DNA of 64,000 nt from Alkalimonas sp. Its GTDB lineage: Bacteria > Pseudomonadota > Gammaproteobacteria > Enterobacterales > Alteromonadaceae. Numbering within the stretch: the stretch's first letter is position 1; each line of letters starts with the position of its first letter. The stretch covers positions 21,759 through 85,758 of the forward strand of contig NZ_JAFIFQ010000008.1 of assembly GCF_020831925.1 (NCBI RefSeq), given 5' to 3'. Positions 35,012 through 45,717 of this stretch are shown one piece after another. The translations under genes were made by a program, and so were the position numbers. The notes below the pieces were generated by a model that saw only the letters and a list, made by a program, of their open reading frames with translations, ran no database searches and was not told the origin of the DNA.

Positions 35012-37405
35012 ATGACTCAAACCCTCGATACGCTGGCGCTTGCCCCGCATCAGCTGGCTCCGCAACTGCGCAATGACTGGCTCAAACACAGCATCTTACA
35101 AACTGAGTTGACCCCAGCCTTTATTGGTCAGGAGCGCGCCAAAGCTGCCCTGCAGTTTGCCATTGGCATGGATATGCCAGGATACAACCTCTATGTGATG
35201 GGAGAGCCTGCCCTGGGGCGCTTTACTCTGGTGCAGGATATTTTGCAGCATGCAGCGGCTGAGAAAGCCACACCGGATGAATGGTGTTACCTGAGAAATT
35301 TTGACGATGAACGCATGCCAACCACCTTACGTCTGCTGCCTGGTGAAGGCCGAACGCTGGTAAAGCGCATCGAGGATCTGGTGGATGAAGTGCTGGATAC
35401 CTTTCCGGCAGCTTTTGATAACCCCGGCTATCAGCGGCAGAAAAAAGCCATTCAGCGCACTTTTGATCAGCGTTACGAAGCCGCTTTAGAAGCGGTTGAA
35501 CAAAAAGCGCTGGAGAAAAAAGTGGTGCTGTACGAAGACGGCGGTACTGTCACCTTTGCGCCTTTGATTGATGGCAAGCCCCTTGATGACAGCGAATTTA
35601 ACAAGCTGAGTGATGAAGAGCGACAGTACTTTTACGATCTGGTCGGCGAGCTGGAAACCATTCTGAACGAGCAGCTGATTGAATTGCCGCAATGGAAGCG
35701 GGATGTCTCTGAGCAGTTGCGGGAGCTTCGAAAAGCCACCATCGAGCAGGTGTTTAAACCCTTGTTTAAAGCGCTGGAACATCATTATGTGGCAGAGCTT
35801 GGTGTGCTGCGTTATCTGCGTGATATGCGGCCACACCTGGTAAAGCTGGTGCTGGAGCTATTGCCGGAAGAAACGGAACCGGAAAAAACCGAAGAGCTGG
35901 ATATTCGTACCTTGTTTATCGAGGAGTTTGTGCCCAATGTGCTGGTGCATCATGCCGCCATGGACGGTGCACCTGTAGTGTTTGAGCCTTTGCCAACCTA
36001 CGGCAATTTATTTGGCCGGGTCGAGTACGCCACCAGTGGCGGCTCTTTGTACACCAATCACCGTATGATCCGCCCTGGAGCCTTGCATCGTGCCAATGGT
36101 GGTTATTTGATCCTGGATGCCGACAAACTGCTGCCGCAGACGCAGGTGTGGGAAGCACTGAAGCAAGCGCTGAAAAGCAGCGAATTACTGATTGATACCC
36201 TCAGTGAGCATGCAGTCACCAACTCCACCATCATCACCCCCAAAGCCATTCCATTGCAGGTGAAAGTGATCCTGATGGGCTCGCGTGATCTGTATTATCT
36301 GATCCAGGAACTGGACGAAGAGTTTAACGAGCTATTTCGGGTGCTGGCCGATTTTGAACACTACTTGCCGTATCAGCAGCAAACCCTGAATTACATGGTA
36401 CGGCAAATTCGCCTACAGATGCGCGAGCTGGGGCTGGAGCAGCTATCCGAGTGCGGTTTTGAGCGTTTGTTGCAATTTAGCTTCCGTCAGGCCGAGCATC
36501 AACACAAATTGTCGGCTCGTTTTGCCGATGTGCTGGAACTGGTGCGTGAAGCTTGTTATTACGCGACTCAGGCGGGCAGTGAGAGTTTAACCTCCGAACA
36601 TGTTCGTCAGGCACTGGCTGGCAAGCAGTATCGTACCGGCCGCATCAGCGAAAGCTTTTTGGAAGACATTCAGCAGGGGCAGATTTTGATCGACAGTGAC
36701 GGACTGGCGGTTGGTAAGGTCAATGGCCTGACGGTGCTGGAAATTGGCGATACCACCTTCGGCACTCCGGCCCGCATCAGCGCTACGGTGTTTGCCGGTG
36801 CCTCTGGTGTGGTGGATATCGAACGGGAAGTAGAGCTTGGCAAAGCCATTCACTCGAAAGGTGTCTTAATTTTAAATGGCTTTTTAGGGGCGCGCTATGC
36901 CCGTGACTTTCCGCTGACCCTATCGGCCAACATTGCCATGGAGCAATCTTATGGTCATATTGATGGCGACAGTGCTTCGCTGGCAGAAATTTGCGCGCTG
37001 ATTTCGGCCATTACCCAGGTGCCGATCAAGCAAAGCCTGGCGGTTACTGGCTCCATCAATCAGCATGGTGAAGTTCAGGCCATCGGTGGCGTGAATGAAA
37101 AAATCGAAGGATTTTTCCGGCTTTGCCAGCTGCGTGGCCTGACCGGCGGCCAGGGCGTGGTGATCCCGGCCAGCAACCAATTGAATCTGGTGCTGAATGA
37201 GGAAGTACGGCAGGCGGTTAGTCGCGGTGAGTTTCACATTTATGTGGTGAAAAATGTCGATGAAGCGCTGTTTTTGCTCACTGGTATAGAGCCGGGTGAG
37301 CAGACCCGACGTGGCGATTATCCAAAGAAAACACTAAACGCCATGGTGTTAAAACGTCTGGCGGAGATTGCCGAGATCGTCAATGGCTGCAACGATGATG
37401 AGTGA
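35012..37405 (+). CDS. Lon-family (AAA_32/LonB-like) ATP-dependent protease
   Basis: C-terminal Lon catalytic dyad: HIDGDSASLAEICALIS (Ser) and GGVNEKIEGFF (Lys); N-terminal AAA region with Walker-A-like GEPALGRFT. Confidence 0.9.
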   Translation: MTQTLDTLALAPHQLAPQLRNDWLKHSILQTELTPAFIGQERAKAALQFAIGMDMPGYNLYVMGEPALGRFTLVQDILQHAAAEKATPDEWCYLRNFDDERMPTTLRLLPGEGRTLVKRIEDLVDEVLDTFPAAFDNPGYQRQKKAIQRTFDQRYEAALEAVEQKALEKKVVLYEDGGTVTFAPLIDGKPLDDSEFNKLSDEERQYFYDLVGELETILNEQLIELPQWKRDVSEQLRELRKATIEQVFKPLFKALEHHYVAELGVLRYLRDMRPHLVKLVLELLPEETEPEKTEELDIRTLFIEEFVPNVLVHHAAMDGAPVVFEPLPTYGNLFGRVEYATSGGSLYTNHRMIRPGALHRANGGYLILDADKLLPQTQVWEALKQALKSSELLIDTLSEHAVTNSTIITPKAIPLQVKVILMGSRDLYYLIQELDEEFNELFRVLADFEHYLPYQQQTLNYMVRQIRLQMRELGLEQLSECGFERLLQFSFRQAEHQHKLSARFADVLELVREACYYATQAGSESLTSEHVRQALAGKQYRTGRISESFLEDIQQGQILIDSDGLAVGKVNGLTVLEIGDTTFGTPARISATVFAGASGVVDIEREVELGKAIHSKGVLILNGFLGARYARDFPLTLSANIAMEQSYGHIDGDSASLAEICALISAITQVPIKQSLAVTGSINQHGEVQAIGGVNEKIEGFFRLCQLRGLTGGQGVVIPASNQLNLVLNEEVRQAVSRGEFHIYVVKNVDEALFLLTGIEPGEQTRRGDYPKKTLNAMVLKRLAEIAEIVNGCNDDE

Positions 37406-39296
37406 GCAGCCGGTGACACGTCAACTGGTGCTGTTGTGCCAACCGATGGATGAGCAGTTTGTCCGCCAGCACATTTTGCCGCTGCTGGCCGAGCATGGCC
37501 AGCAAAGCGAGTTGTTGCTCTGGACAGGCAAGCTCAGTCACTTGTTTAGCGCGGAACAACGCTTGCTGTGTTATTTGCCCGATGAAGCCTTGCGCGAGCT
37601 GGTGCAGCAGGCGCAGCAAAACGCTTGGCAGCTGGCCTTGTTGCCCCACCCGGAGATGCGTCATGCCCGTTATGGTTTTGGTATCAGCGGTGATATGGCT
37701 ACGGCGCTGGAAGATGCCATTTTCCGCCAGGCTGAGCCGCTGGATTTGATGCTATGCAACGAGACGCCGGTATTTAACTCGGTGGTGGTGGGCGATACCT
37801 TTTCCCTTATCCCCGGTGAGGCGCTGGCCGAGCGTTTTGCACTGCGGTTAAAGCGGTTTTTTCGCTTGCTCAGCAAGGTAGGGCAGGTCACCTTCAGTGC
37901 TTTTAAACTCACTACCCACAAAGGCAAAGAATTAGACACTGCGGCCCTTGGTATTGTGGCGGTTGAACATGGCCGCAGCTCGGTATTGTCGCGCCGGTTG
38001 GTTGCTGACTCCAGCGCCAACGATGGCATGTTGCATGCGTTGGTGCTGGTGCCACGCAGTGTGTTTGAAATGCTGCGCTTTTTATTTGCTGCGCTGTTTT
38101 TACGCGATTACTGGAATAAAGGCACCCCTTCTTTTGTTGGTCACTTGAAAACCAGCAGTTTACGCATTCAGAGCCCAAAAACCATCAGCTACACCCACGA
38201 TGGCTTGATTGAAAAGACCAAAGATCTGGTGTTACGGGTAGAGCCACGTTGTCTCAACATGGTGCCTGGCCGCTATCTTGCTGTCGAAGATAAGTTGCCT
38301 GAGCAAAAAGAAGTGTTTAAAACCCAGCCCTTGCCAGCGGGTAAAGCTAAAACCGAGTTGGTCACCTATCCATTGCCCTGGATCCATCACGCCGCTACCG
38401 AAGAGTTTAAGGATTTATTCCTGGCGCTTAGGGAAAGTGCCAAAGCTACGCCGTCTTATTTGATGCTGATGATACTGGCTACTTTATTGGCGACCTTTGG
38501 CCTTTTTGCCAACTCCACACCAGTGATTATCGGTGCCATGATTTTGGCTCCGTTGATGGGGCCGATTATTTCGATGGCGCTTGGTACCCTGCGTCAGGAC
38601 GAAAGCCTGATGCTGACCAGTGCTCGCAGTATTGGGGTAGGCACAACACTGGCCATCAGTTGTGCGGTGATCGCCACCTGGCTCATCCCACTCAATACCA
38701 TCAATAGCGAGATTGCCGCCCGCATTAGCCCAACCTTGCTGGATCTGGGGGTTGCTGTCGTCTCCGGCATTGCCGGAGCCTATGCCCATGCCAGGGCCGA
38801 AGTGGCAAAAAGTTTGGCTGGGGTAGCAATCGCCGTTGCGCTGGTACCGCCGTTGGCGGTTGCGGGCATTGGCCTGGGCTGGGCTGATTTTACAGTGTTC
38901 TGGGGCGCTTTTTTACTCTACCTGACCAACCTGGTGGGGATTATTCTGGCTGCAGTTTTGACCTTTTTGTTCCTTGGCTACAGCCCCTTTCACCGGGCGC
39001 GCCGTGGCCTGGCGCTGACGTTTTTACTGGTGGTACTCCTTAGCATTCCGCTGGCGCTTAGTTTCTCGCATATGGTGCAGGAGGGGCGCATCAAACAACA
39101 GCTGGAAGGCATCGTATTGGAAGATATTCAGTTGCGTCATGTGCAGGTAAGGCCGGGCAATCCAATCCGGATTTCACTGACGCTGGTATCACGCTCGACC
39201 GTCGATGAGGCACAAATGGATGACATCAAAGGCCTGATTGAACAAAAGCTGGCGCAGCCAGTGGAGCTGGAAGTCGGTACCCGGGTGATCCGCTAG
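37383..39296 (+). CDS. DUF389 (TIGR00341-type) membrane protein with N-terminal diacylglycerol-kinase-like domain
   Basis: TPVIIGAMILAPLMGPIISMALGTLRQD and VAIAVALVPPLAVAGIGLG membrane motifs; N-terminal about 300 aa soluble kinase-like region; start overlaps the Lon-like stop. Confidence 0.82.
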   Translation: MAATMMSEQPVTRQLVLLCQPMDEQFVRQHILPLLAEHGQQSELLLWTGKLSHLFSAEQRLLCYLPDEALRELVQQAQQNAWQLALLPHPEMRHARYGFGISGDMATALEDAIFRQAEPLDLMLCNETPVFNSVVVGDTFSLIPGEALAERFALRLKRFFRLLSKVGQVTFSAFKLTTHKGKELDTAALGIVAVEHGRSSVLSRRLVADSSANDGMLHALVLVPRSVFEMLRFLFAALFLRDYWNKGTPSFVGHLKTSSLRIQSPKTISYTHDGLIEKTKDLVLRVEPRCLNMVPGRYLAVEDKLPEQKEVFKTQPLPAGKAKTELVTYPLPWIHHAATEEFKDLFLALRESAKATPSYLMLMILATLLATFGLFANSTPVIIGAMILAPLMGPIISMALGTLRQDESLMLTSARSIGVGTTLAISCAVIATWLIPLNTINSEIAARISPTLLDLGVAVVSGIAGAYAHARAEVAKSLAGVAIAVALVPPLAVAGIGLGWADFTVFWGAFLLYLTNLVGIILAAVLTFLFLGYSPFHRARRGLALTFLLVVLLSIPLALSFSHMVQEGRIKQQLEGIVLEDIQLRHVQVRPGNPIRISLTLVSRSTVDEAQMDDIKGLIEQKLAQPVELEVGTRVIR

Positions 39297-40876
39297 CCTG
39301 GCTGTCGCAAGTTTTGCCATCCGGCCAACAGTAACAGCAGCAAAGAACATAGCCACAGTGGCCAGTCTCGGTAACGACTATAAGGGGTTTGGCCTGTGGT
39401 TAAATGCATGGTATCAGTCAGGACTGCGGCCTGAAACTGCGGCAGTTGCTGTTGGATACCGCCATCGGCTGCTATGGTAGCGGTAATGCCATTGTTGGTG
39501 GCGCGTAGCAATGGCCGGCCAAACTCCAATGCCCGCATGCGGGCAATTTGCAGATGCTGGTGCGGCCCTATGCTGTCGCCAAACCAGGCATCGTTGCTGA
39601 CGGTTAGCAGTAGTCCGGTGTCGGCCTGAAAATTTGCTGCCAGCTGCCTTGGAAAGGCAATTTCAAAGCAAATGGCTGGCAGTAACTTGTGATCGTTGGC
39701 CAGCAGGTTTTGCTGCACATAGCTGCCTCGATTAAACGAGCTCATTGGTAAATCGAAAATCGGCGCCAGTGGGCGCAGGAAATCTTCCAACGGTACAAAC
39801 TCGCCAATGGGCAGCAAATGGTGTTTTTCAAAGCGGTTGCTGTGCCTGGGCTGGTAATGACCTGCCGCATCGCTTTGCCGGCGCTTGCCTAAGGTAATCA
39901 GGCTGTTCCAGGCTTCTTCGGTGTAAAAATTGTAATCGATAATGCCGGTAATTAGGCTGCTGTTGTGCTCTGCTAAAATGGCATCGAGCTCAAACAAGTA
40001 AGGTTCTGCCAGAATTTCTACCCGTGGGATAGCGGCCTCTGGCCAGATGATCAGCGGCGTGCCCAAATGTGGTTGGGTTAGCTCCAGATACAGGCGCATG
40101 GTGCTGACCTCAAGTGCCGGATCCCAGCGCAGCTCTTGCTTTATATTGCCTTGTACCAGTGCAACATCCAGCGTTTCGCCGGTAGCTTGCCAGCCATGCC
40201 AGTGACTGGCGAGTGGCGCGCTGAGCCAAAGCAGGGCTGTGACTGATAATGGCCAGAGCTGGCGCTTGGCAAGCAGTTGCATCAGGGCCGCGGCAGTTAA
40301 CACCAAAATAAAAGTCAGACCTGTTTCACCAATCAATGGGGCCCAGTGCCTGAGTAAGCTGTCGCTTTGGCTGTAGCCAGGTGACAGCCAGGGAAAGCCG
40401 GTCAGAAACCAGGAGCGCAGCGCTTCCAGCAGCATCCAGGCTGCAGCCAGGTACAAGGTCAGCAGCGGGTGCTGTTTAAGGCGAAAAGCCAGCAGAGCAA
40501 ACAACAACGGATAGAGTGCAAGATAGGCGCTTAACAGCAGTAGCAGTGCCAGGCTTAGCAGCAAGGGCAAGCCACCGAACTGTTCAATCGGAATATGCAC
40601 CCAATTAAGACCGGCAGCAAAGTAACCCAGTCCCCAGCTAAAACCCAGCCAGGCTGCTTGTTGCCAGCGGCTGCTGTAGCAGGCGGCGCAACACAAGGCG
40701 GCTATGGTCAGCACAGGTAACAGGGTGAGACTGTAGGGAGCAAAAGCAAAGGTGCTGCTGGCACCTGTCAATGCCATCAGTAAAGCGCTCAACCAGCGCG
40801 AGCCAAACAGTCGGGTTGTCAGCTTTGGCAGTTTGAGCACCTTAATCCGGCTCGCTAACGACCGGTGCTTTGCCAT
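39293..40876 (-). CDS. lnt: Apolipoprotein N-acyltransferase
   Basis: WPEAAIPR, PAICFEIAFPR (catalytic Cys), SNDAWFGDSIGPHQHLQIARMRALE. Confidence 0.96.
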   Translation of the reverse strand: MAKHRSLASRIKVLKLPKLTTRLFGSRWLSALLMALTGASSTFAFAPYSLTLLPVLTIAALCCAACYSSRWQQAAWLGFSWGLGYFAAGLNWVHIPIEQFGGLPLLLSLALLLLLSAYLALYPLLFALLAFRLKQHPLLTLYLAAAWMLLEALRSWFLTGFPWLSPGYSQSDSLLRHWAPLIGETGLTFILVLTAAALMQLLAKRQLWPLSVTALLWLSAPLASHWHGWQATGETLDVALVQGNIKQELRWDPALEVSTMRLYLELTQPHLGTPLIIWPEAAIPRVEILAEPYLFELDAILAEHNSSLITGIIDYNFYTEEAWNSLITLGKRRQSDAAGHYQPRHSNRFEKHHLLPIGEFVPLEDFLRPLAPIFDLPMSSFNRGSYVQQNLLANDHKLLPAICFEIAFPRQLAANFQADTGLLLTVSNDAWFGDSIGPHQHLQIARMRALEFGRPLLRATNNGITATIAADGGIQQQLPQFQAAVLTDTMHLTTGQTPYSRYRDWPLWLCSLLLLLLAGWQNLRQPG

Positions 40877-41714
40877 TGATCACCTGCAGTTGCAATAACC
40901 GCCTACTGTTGGCTTTGCTGACTTTGAACAAGAGACCATCCAGCTCAATGGTTTCACCACGCTCCGGCATATGACCAAAGGCATGCAACACAATACCCCC
41001 AATGGTATCGGCCTCTTCTTCGTTGAAATGGCTGCCAAAGTGGCTGTTGAATTCGTCCAGTGGCGTTAAGGCGCTTACCTGAAATACATTGCTGGCCATT
41101 TTTTTGATATCGGCATCTTCGGCATCATCGTGCTCGTCTTCAATTTCACCGACGATTTGCTCCAGAATGTCTTCAATGGTCACCAAGCCAGAAACACCAC
41201 CGTATTCGTCCACCACCATCGCCATGTGATAGCGCTTTTGGCGGAATTCCTTTAGCAGTGCATCCACCCGTTTGCTTTCTGGAATGATGACGGCCGGTCG
41301 CATGATGTCGCGCAGGTGACACTGAGGTGCATCGGGCAGAAAGGCGAATTTAAGCAGGTCTTTTACCAGCAGAATGCCTTCGATGTGATCTTTATCTTCG
41401 TTGACCACCGGATAGCGGCTGTGGTTGTTTTCCAGCAAAATAGGCAGGATGTCGGTAATGGATTGCTCGATATCCAGTGTCGCCATTTGTGAACGTGGGA
41501 TCATAATATCCCTGGCGCGCATCTTGGAAACATCCAGCACACCATGCAGCATGCCTTTGGTATCTTCGTCGATCAGCAAGTTGTTGGCGGCCTCACTGAT
41601 GACGTTTTCAAGTTCCGAGACATCTTGTGGCTCTGCGTTAAACATTCCGGCTATGCGTTCCAGCCAGGATTTCGGCGCAGAGCCGCGGCTAGAGTGGGGG
41701 TTGTCGTCACTCAT
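40842..41714 (-). CDS. corC: CBS-domain protein CorC/YbeX
   Basis: CBS pair and CorC_HlyC domain (RDIMIPRSQM..., VVDEYGGVSGLVTIEDILEQIVGEIEDEHD). Confidence 0.95.
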   Translation of the reverse strand: MSDDNPHSSRGSAPKSWLERIAGMFNAEPQDVSELENVISEAANNLLIDEDTKGMLHGVLDVSKMRARDIMIPRSQMATLDIEQSITDILPILLENNHSRYPVVNEDKDHIEGILLVKDLLKFAFLPDAPQCHLRDIMRPAVIIPESKRVDALLKEFRQKRYHMAMVVDEYGGVSGLVTIEDILEQIVGEIEDEHDDAEDADIKKMASNVFQVSALTPLDEFNSHFGSHFNEEEADTIGGIVLHAFGHMPERGETIELDGLLFKVSKANSRRLLQLQVINGKAPVVSEPD

Positions 41715-41749
41715 TAATGAACTGTATGCTCCAGCTAATCATCGGTATC

Positions 41750-42211
41750 TTACTCTGCATCCGTCAGGTAAGGGTTAGTAAAGCCAAGCTCTGCCAGCAG
41801 CGCTATTTCCAGCTGCTCCATCTGCTCGGCTTCGTCTTCCTTTATATGGTCAAATCCCAGTAAATGCAAGCACCCATGAATCACCATATGCGCCCAGTGG
41901 GCTTCTGCTGTTTTGCCTTGCTGGCTGGCTTCCTCGGCAACGACCTCGGTACAAATGACCAAATCGCCAAGCAAGGGCAGGTTTAGCCCCGGCGGGCACT
42001 GAAAAGGAAAGCTGAGCACATTGGTTGGCTTGTCTTTACCACGGTACTGCCCATTTAGCTGCTGGCTTTCATTGCTATCGACCAGGCGAATGGTTAGCTC
42101 AGCTTCGCTGCGATAGGGCGCTAGCGCCAGCTCGGCCCAGTGGGCAAACTGGGCTTCAGTCGGTACATCCGGCGCTGTACTGGCCAGTTGCAGATCCAGT
42201 TCCAGCTTCAT
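41750..42211 (-). CDS. ybeY: rRNA maturation RNase YbeY
   Basis: [11 protein letters not shown] metal-binding motif; TNVLSFPF. Confidence 0.97.
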   Translation of the reverse strand: MKLELDLQLASTAPDVPTEAQFAHWAELALAPYRSEAELTIRLVDSNESQQLNGQYRGKDKPTNVLSFPFQCPPGLNLPLLGDLVICTEVVAEEASQQGKTAEAHWAHMVIHGCLHLLGFDHIKEDEAEQMEQLEIALLAELGFTNPYLTDAE

Positions 42212-43245
42212 GCTTTGGGCCTGCGCGGGCGTTTTTCTGAGGAAGCTTCAGCCGTCTCGGCAGCCAGTTTTTCAGCTTCGTGTGCTTCGTAAGCCAACAC
42301 AATTTTCTGCACTATGGGGTGGCGAACCACGTCTTTAGCATCGAAAAAATTCATACTGATGGCATCGACATTGGATAGCACATCAATGGCATGTTTTAGA
42401 CCCGAATACTGACCACGTGGTAAGTCGACCTGAGTGACGTCGCCGGTGATCACGGCCTTGGAGTTAAAACCAATGCGGGTCAGGAACATTTTCATCTGTT
42501 CGACCGTGGTATTCTGGCCTTCATCCAGAATAATAAAGGCATCGTTTAAGGTGCGGCCGCGCATGTAAGCCAGTGGAGCAATTTCAATAATGCCTCGTTC
42601 CAGGTACTTTTCTACTTTGTCGTAGCCCAGCATTTCAAACAGCGCATCGTATAAAGGACGCAGGTAGGGATCGACTTTCTGTGACAAATCACCCGGTAAA
42701 AAACCCAGTTTTTCACCGGCTTCCACTGCCGGGCGGGTCAGTACAATGCGCCGTACCAGATTTTTTTCCAGCGCATCGACGGCGCAAGCGACGGCTAAGT
42801 AAGTTTTACCGGTGCCGGCCGGACCTATGCCAAAGATCACATCGTATTCAAGCACATGTTTGACATAGGCTTTTTGGTGCGGGTTACGCGGGGTCAGCAA
42901 GCCTTTTTTGGTTTTCAGACTAAAATCGGATCCAACTTGCTGATCGGTACTGGCGTTTTGCGCCTGTTGAATCATTAAATGCACCTGTTCAATGCTTAGT
43001 TCCACCACTTTACCTTGTTGTGATGTCTCACGGTAGAGCTGATCCAGCACAAAATGACCGGCCTGAACCGCACTGGCAGAGCCGCTGAGTTTAAAGACCT
43101 CATCACGGTGTGCAATGCTGAGCTGCAGGCGTTGCTCAAGCAGACGCAGATGCTCATCGAATGGGCCACACAATGACAGCAGGCGTTGCTGCTCGGCCGG
43201 CACGGCAGTAAAGGTTTTCTGTTTGGTTGCAGTGCTCAATAGCAA
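42208..43245 (-). CDS. ybeZ: PhoH-like ATPase YbeZ
   Basis: [22 protein letters not shown] Walker [13 protein letters not shown]. Confidence 0.96.
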   Translation of the reverse strand: MLLSTATKQKTFTAVPAEQQRLLSLCGPFDEHLRLLEQRLQLSIAHRDEVFKLSGSASAVQAGHFVLDQLYRETSQQGKVVELSIEQVHLMIQQAQNASTDQQVGSDFSLKTKKGLLTPRNPHQKAYVKHVLEYDVIFGIGPAGTGKTYLAVACAVDALEKNLVRRIVLTRPAVEAGEKLGFLPGDLSQKVDPYLRPLYDALFEMLGYDKVEKYLERGIIEIAPLAYMRGRTLNDAFIILDEGQNTTVEQMKMFLTRIGFNSKAVITGDVTQVDLPRGQYSGLKHAIDVLSNVDAISMNFFDAKDVVRHPIVQKIVLAYEAHEAEKLAAETAEASSEKRPRRPKA

Positions 43246-43296
43246 ACTCTCAATGGCTCAGGCTGGCTGTGCCAGCCTGTTGGCAAGAAGGTACGT

Positions 43297-44721
43297 TTAA
43301 GGGGCAAACTGAGTCACTCCCAGCTCATCGGCTTTAGGTTGACGTGCCAGAATTTGCTGAGGGGAAACTGCGCGGCGCAAGCCCATATCCTGTTCAGTGC
43401 GAATGAGAGTGCCTTTTAATGAATTGGCGAAGACATCGGTGATAAGCACGTCGACAAACTGACCAATCAATTTCGGATCGCCTTCAAAATTAACTACCCG
43501 GTTGTTTTCAGTGCGGCCGCACAGTTCCATCAGGTTCTTTTTCGACGGACCTTCCACCAAAATGCGTTGCTCGGTGTTCAGCATGCCTCGGGCAATACGC
43601 AGGGCCTGCTGGTTGATGCGATCCTGCAGGATGTACAGCCGTTGTTTCTTTTCATCTTCGCTGACATCGTCCGGCAAATCGGCGGCTGGTGTGCCTGGCC
43701 GGGCGCTGTAGATAAAGCTGAAGCTCATATCAAAGTCGATGGCCTGGATTAATGCCATGGTATCCGCAAAGTCTTGTGCCGTTTCACCGGGAAAGCCAAT
43801 GATAAAATCGGACGACATGCTTAGATTGGGGCGGACTTTTTTCAGCTTGCGCACCTGTGATTTAAACTCCAGCACAGTATGGCCGCGTTTCATCAGCGTC
43901 AGGATGCGGTCAGAACCGGATTGCACCGGCAAGTGCAGGTGATCCACCAGCTCGGGGATATCGCGGTAGGCTTCAATGATGTCGTCGGTAAACTCTACCG
44001 GATGCGAGGTGGTGTAGCGAATGCGATCAATGCCATCTATGGCGGCGACCAGCCGCAGCAACTCGGCAAAGCTGCAAATGCTGCCATCGTGCATGCTGCC
44101 ACGGTAAGCATTGACATTTTGGCCCAGCAAGTTGACTTCCCGTACGCCCTGATCAGCCAATTGGGCAATTTCAAACAGCACATCATCCAGCGGTCGGCTC
44201 ACCTCTTCACCCCGGGTATAGGGCACTACGCAGAAACTGCAGTACTTGGAGCAGCCTTCCATAATGGAAACAAAAGCGCTGGGGCCATCGGCTTTTGGCT
44301 CTGGCAAACGGTCAAACTTTTCAATTTCCGGAAAAGATACATCCACTACAGGCGCCCGATCGCCGGTAACAGCCTTGATCATCTCGGGTAAGCGGTGCAG
44401 GGTTTGCGGGCCAAAGACAATATCGACATAGGGCGCACGTTCACGGATAGCTGCGCCTTCCTGAGAGGCTACACAGCCACCCACACCAATCACCAGGGCT
44501 GGGTTTTTTTCTTTCAGTGGTCGCCAACGACCCAGCTGGTGGAATACTTTTTCCTGCGCTTTTTCACGAATAGAGCAGGTGTTGAGCAGGATCACATCGG
44601 CTTCCTCAGCGTGCTCGGTGAGGCTATAGCCATGGGTGGCATCCAACAGGTCTGCCATTTTTGATGAATCGTACTCATTCATCTGACAGCCCCAGGTTTT
44701 GATGTGTAGCTTTTTGCTCAT
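43297..44721 (-). CDS. miaB: tRNA-2-methylthio-N6-dimethylallyladenosine synthase
   Basis: [13 protein letters not shown], radical [20 protein letters not shown]. Confidence 0.98.
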   Translation of the reverse strand: MSKKLHIKTWGCQMNEYDSSKMADLLDATHGYSLTEHAEEADVILLNTCSIREKAQEKVFHQLGRWRPLKEKNPALVIGVGGCVASQEGAAIRERAPYVDIVFGPQTLHRLPEMIKAVTGDRAPVVDVSFPEIEKFDRLPEPKADGPSAFVSIMEGCSKYCSFCVVPYTRGEEVSRPLDDVLFEIAQLADQGVREVNLLGQNVNAYRGSMHDGSICSFAELLRLVAAIDGIDRIRYTTSHPVEFTDDIIEAYRDIPELVDHLHLPVQSGSDRILTLMKRGHTVLEFKSQVRKLKKVRPNLSMSSDFIIGFPGETAQDFADTMALIQAIDFDMSFSFIYSARPGTPAADLPDDVSEDEKKQRLYILQDRINQQALRIARGMLNTEQRILVEGPSKKNLMELCGRTENNRVVNFEGDPKLIGQFVDVLITDVFANSLKGTLIRTEQDMGLRRAVSPQQILARQPKADELGVTQFAP

Positions 44722-44799
44722 ACTCTGATGGACCCTGTGTCGTTACTGCGCGTAAAGGGCGCATATTTTAGCCTAGCCGGGCTGGAAGTACCAGCCCTG

Positions 44800-45648
44800 T
44801 CAAAGCAAGCGTTGTCGGGTGGTGATGTAGCCAGCATAGAAGATCACCAGCACGCCAGCCAGCCAGCTCATGGTGACCGGCTCCTGCCAGAACAGGTAAC
44901 CAAATAGACCGGCAAAGATCACACTGCTGTAGGTCCACATACCAATAGAACTGGCCGGAGCCAGAGCGTAAGCCCGGGTCATTGCCAACTGACCGATGGC
45001 TGCCAGTATGCCCATGCCGATAAAAGCCAGCCAGGCTTCGTTTGGCAGAGGTTGCCAGTAAAAGGGCAGTGGGATCACTGAAAATACGGCGGTGAGTAAG
45101 GAGAAGTAAAACACGGTGCGCACCGCAGGCTCGGTACTGGACATATAGCGGATAGTGGTTTTCGTTACGGCGACCAGGGTCGCGGCAGCCAATGCTACCA
45201 GCAACACCATGGTCATGCCCGGGGCCGGGGTAGGCAGCGCCAGTAAGACCCCGATAAAACCCAGTCCAATTGCAACCAACGTAAGTTGGCTGGGACGCTC
45301 TTTCAACCAGATGCGGGCTATCACCGGAATAATGAATGGAGTCAGTAGCAATACCGCCATAGCTTGCGCCAGTGGCAGTTGTCCCAGTACATAGAAAAAG
45401 CAGTACATGGAGACCAGACCCGTCAAAGCACGAAACCCATGCAGGTACCAACGCTGGGTTTTAAGCAGGCTCCAGCCTCTGCTGTATAAAAACGGCAGCA
45501 TCAGTACCAACGCAAAGGCATTGCGGAAAAACACCACCTGAGCTTCGGTGGCCATGCCGCTGCTGTATTTGACCAGGGCACCAATGCCAGCAAAACAGGC
45601 TTCTGCCAGTAGCAGTAATAAAGCACCTTGCAGCAGAGGATTTCGCAT
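44800..45648 (-). CDS. EamA/DMT family transporter
   Basis: 282 aa, about 10 TM segments, two EamA repeats (FRALTGLVSMYCFFYVLGQLPLAQAMAVLLLTPFIIPVIA). Confidence 0.9.
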   Translation of the reverse strand: MRNPLLQGALLLLLAEACFAGIGALVKYSSGMATEAQVVFFRNAFALVLMLPFLYSRGWSLLKTQRWYLHGFRALTGLVSMYCFFYVLGQLPLAQAMAVLLLTPFIIPVIARIWLKERPSQLTLVAIGLGFIGVLLALPTPAPGMTMVLLVALAAATLVAVTKTTIRYMSSTEPAVRTVFYFSLLTAVFSVIPLPFYWQPLPNEAWLAFIGMGILAAIGQLAMTRAYALAPASSIGMWTYSSVIFAGLFGYLFWQEPVTMSWLAGVLVIFYAGYITTRQRLL

Positions 45649-45717
45649 GATGGGCCCGGTTCGAAAAGTGGCTATTGTAACAGATCGCCTGTTATTGTCT
45701 GCGGCCCTGAGCCCGGC

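Noticed and set aside
44768-45451. 227-aa minus-strand ORF
   Set aside because: Same strand, different frame within the clearly better EamA transporter gene (44800-45648)
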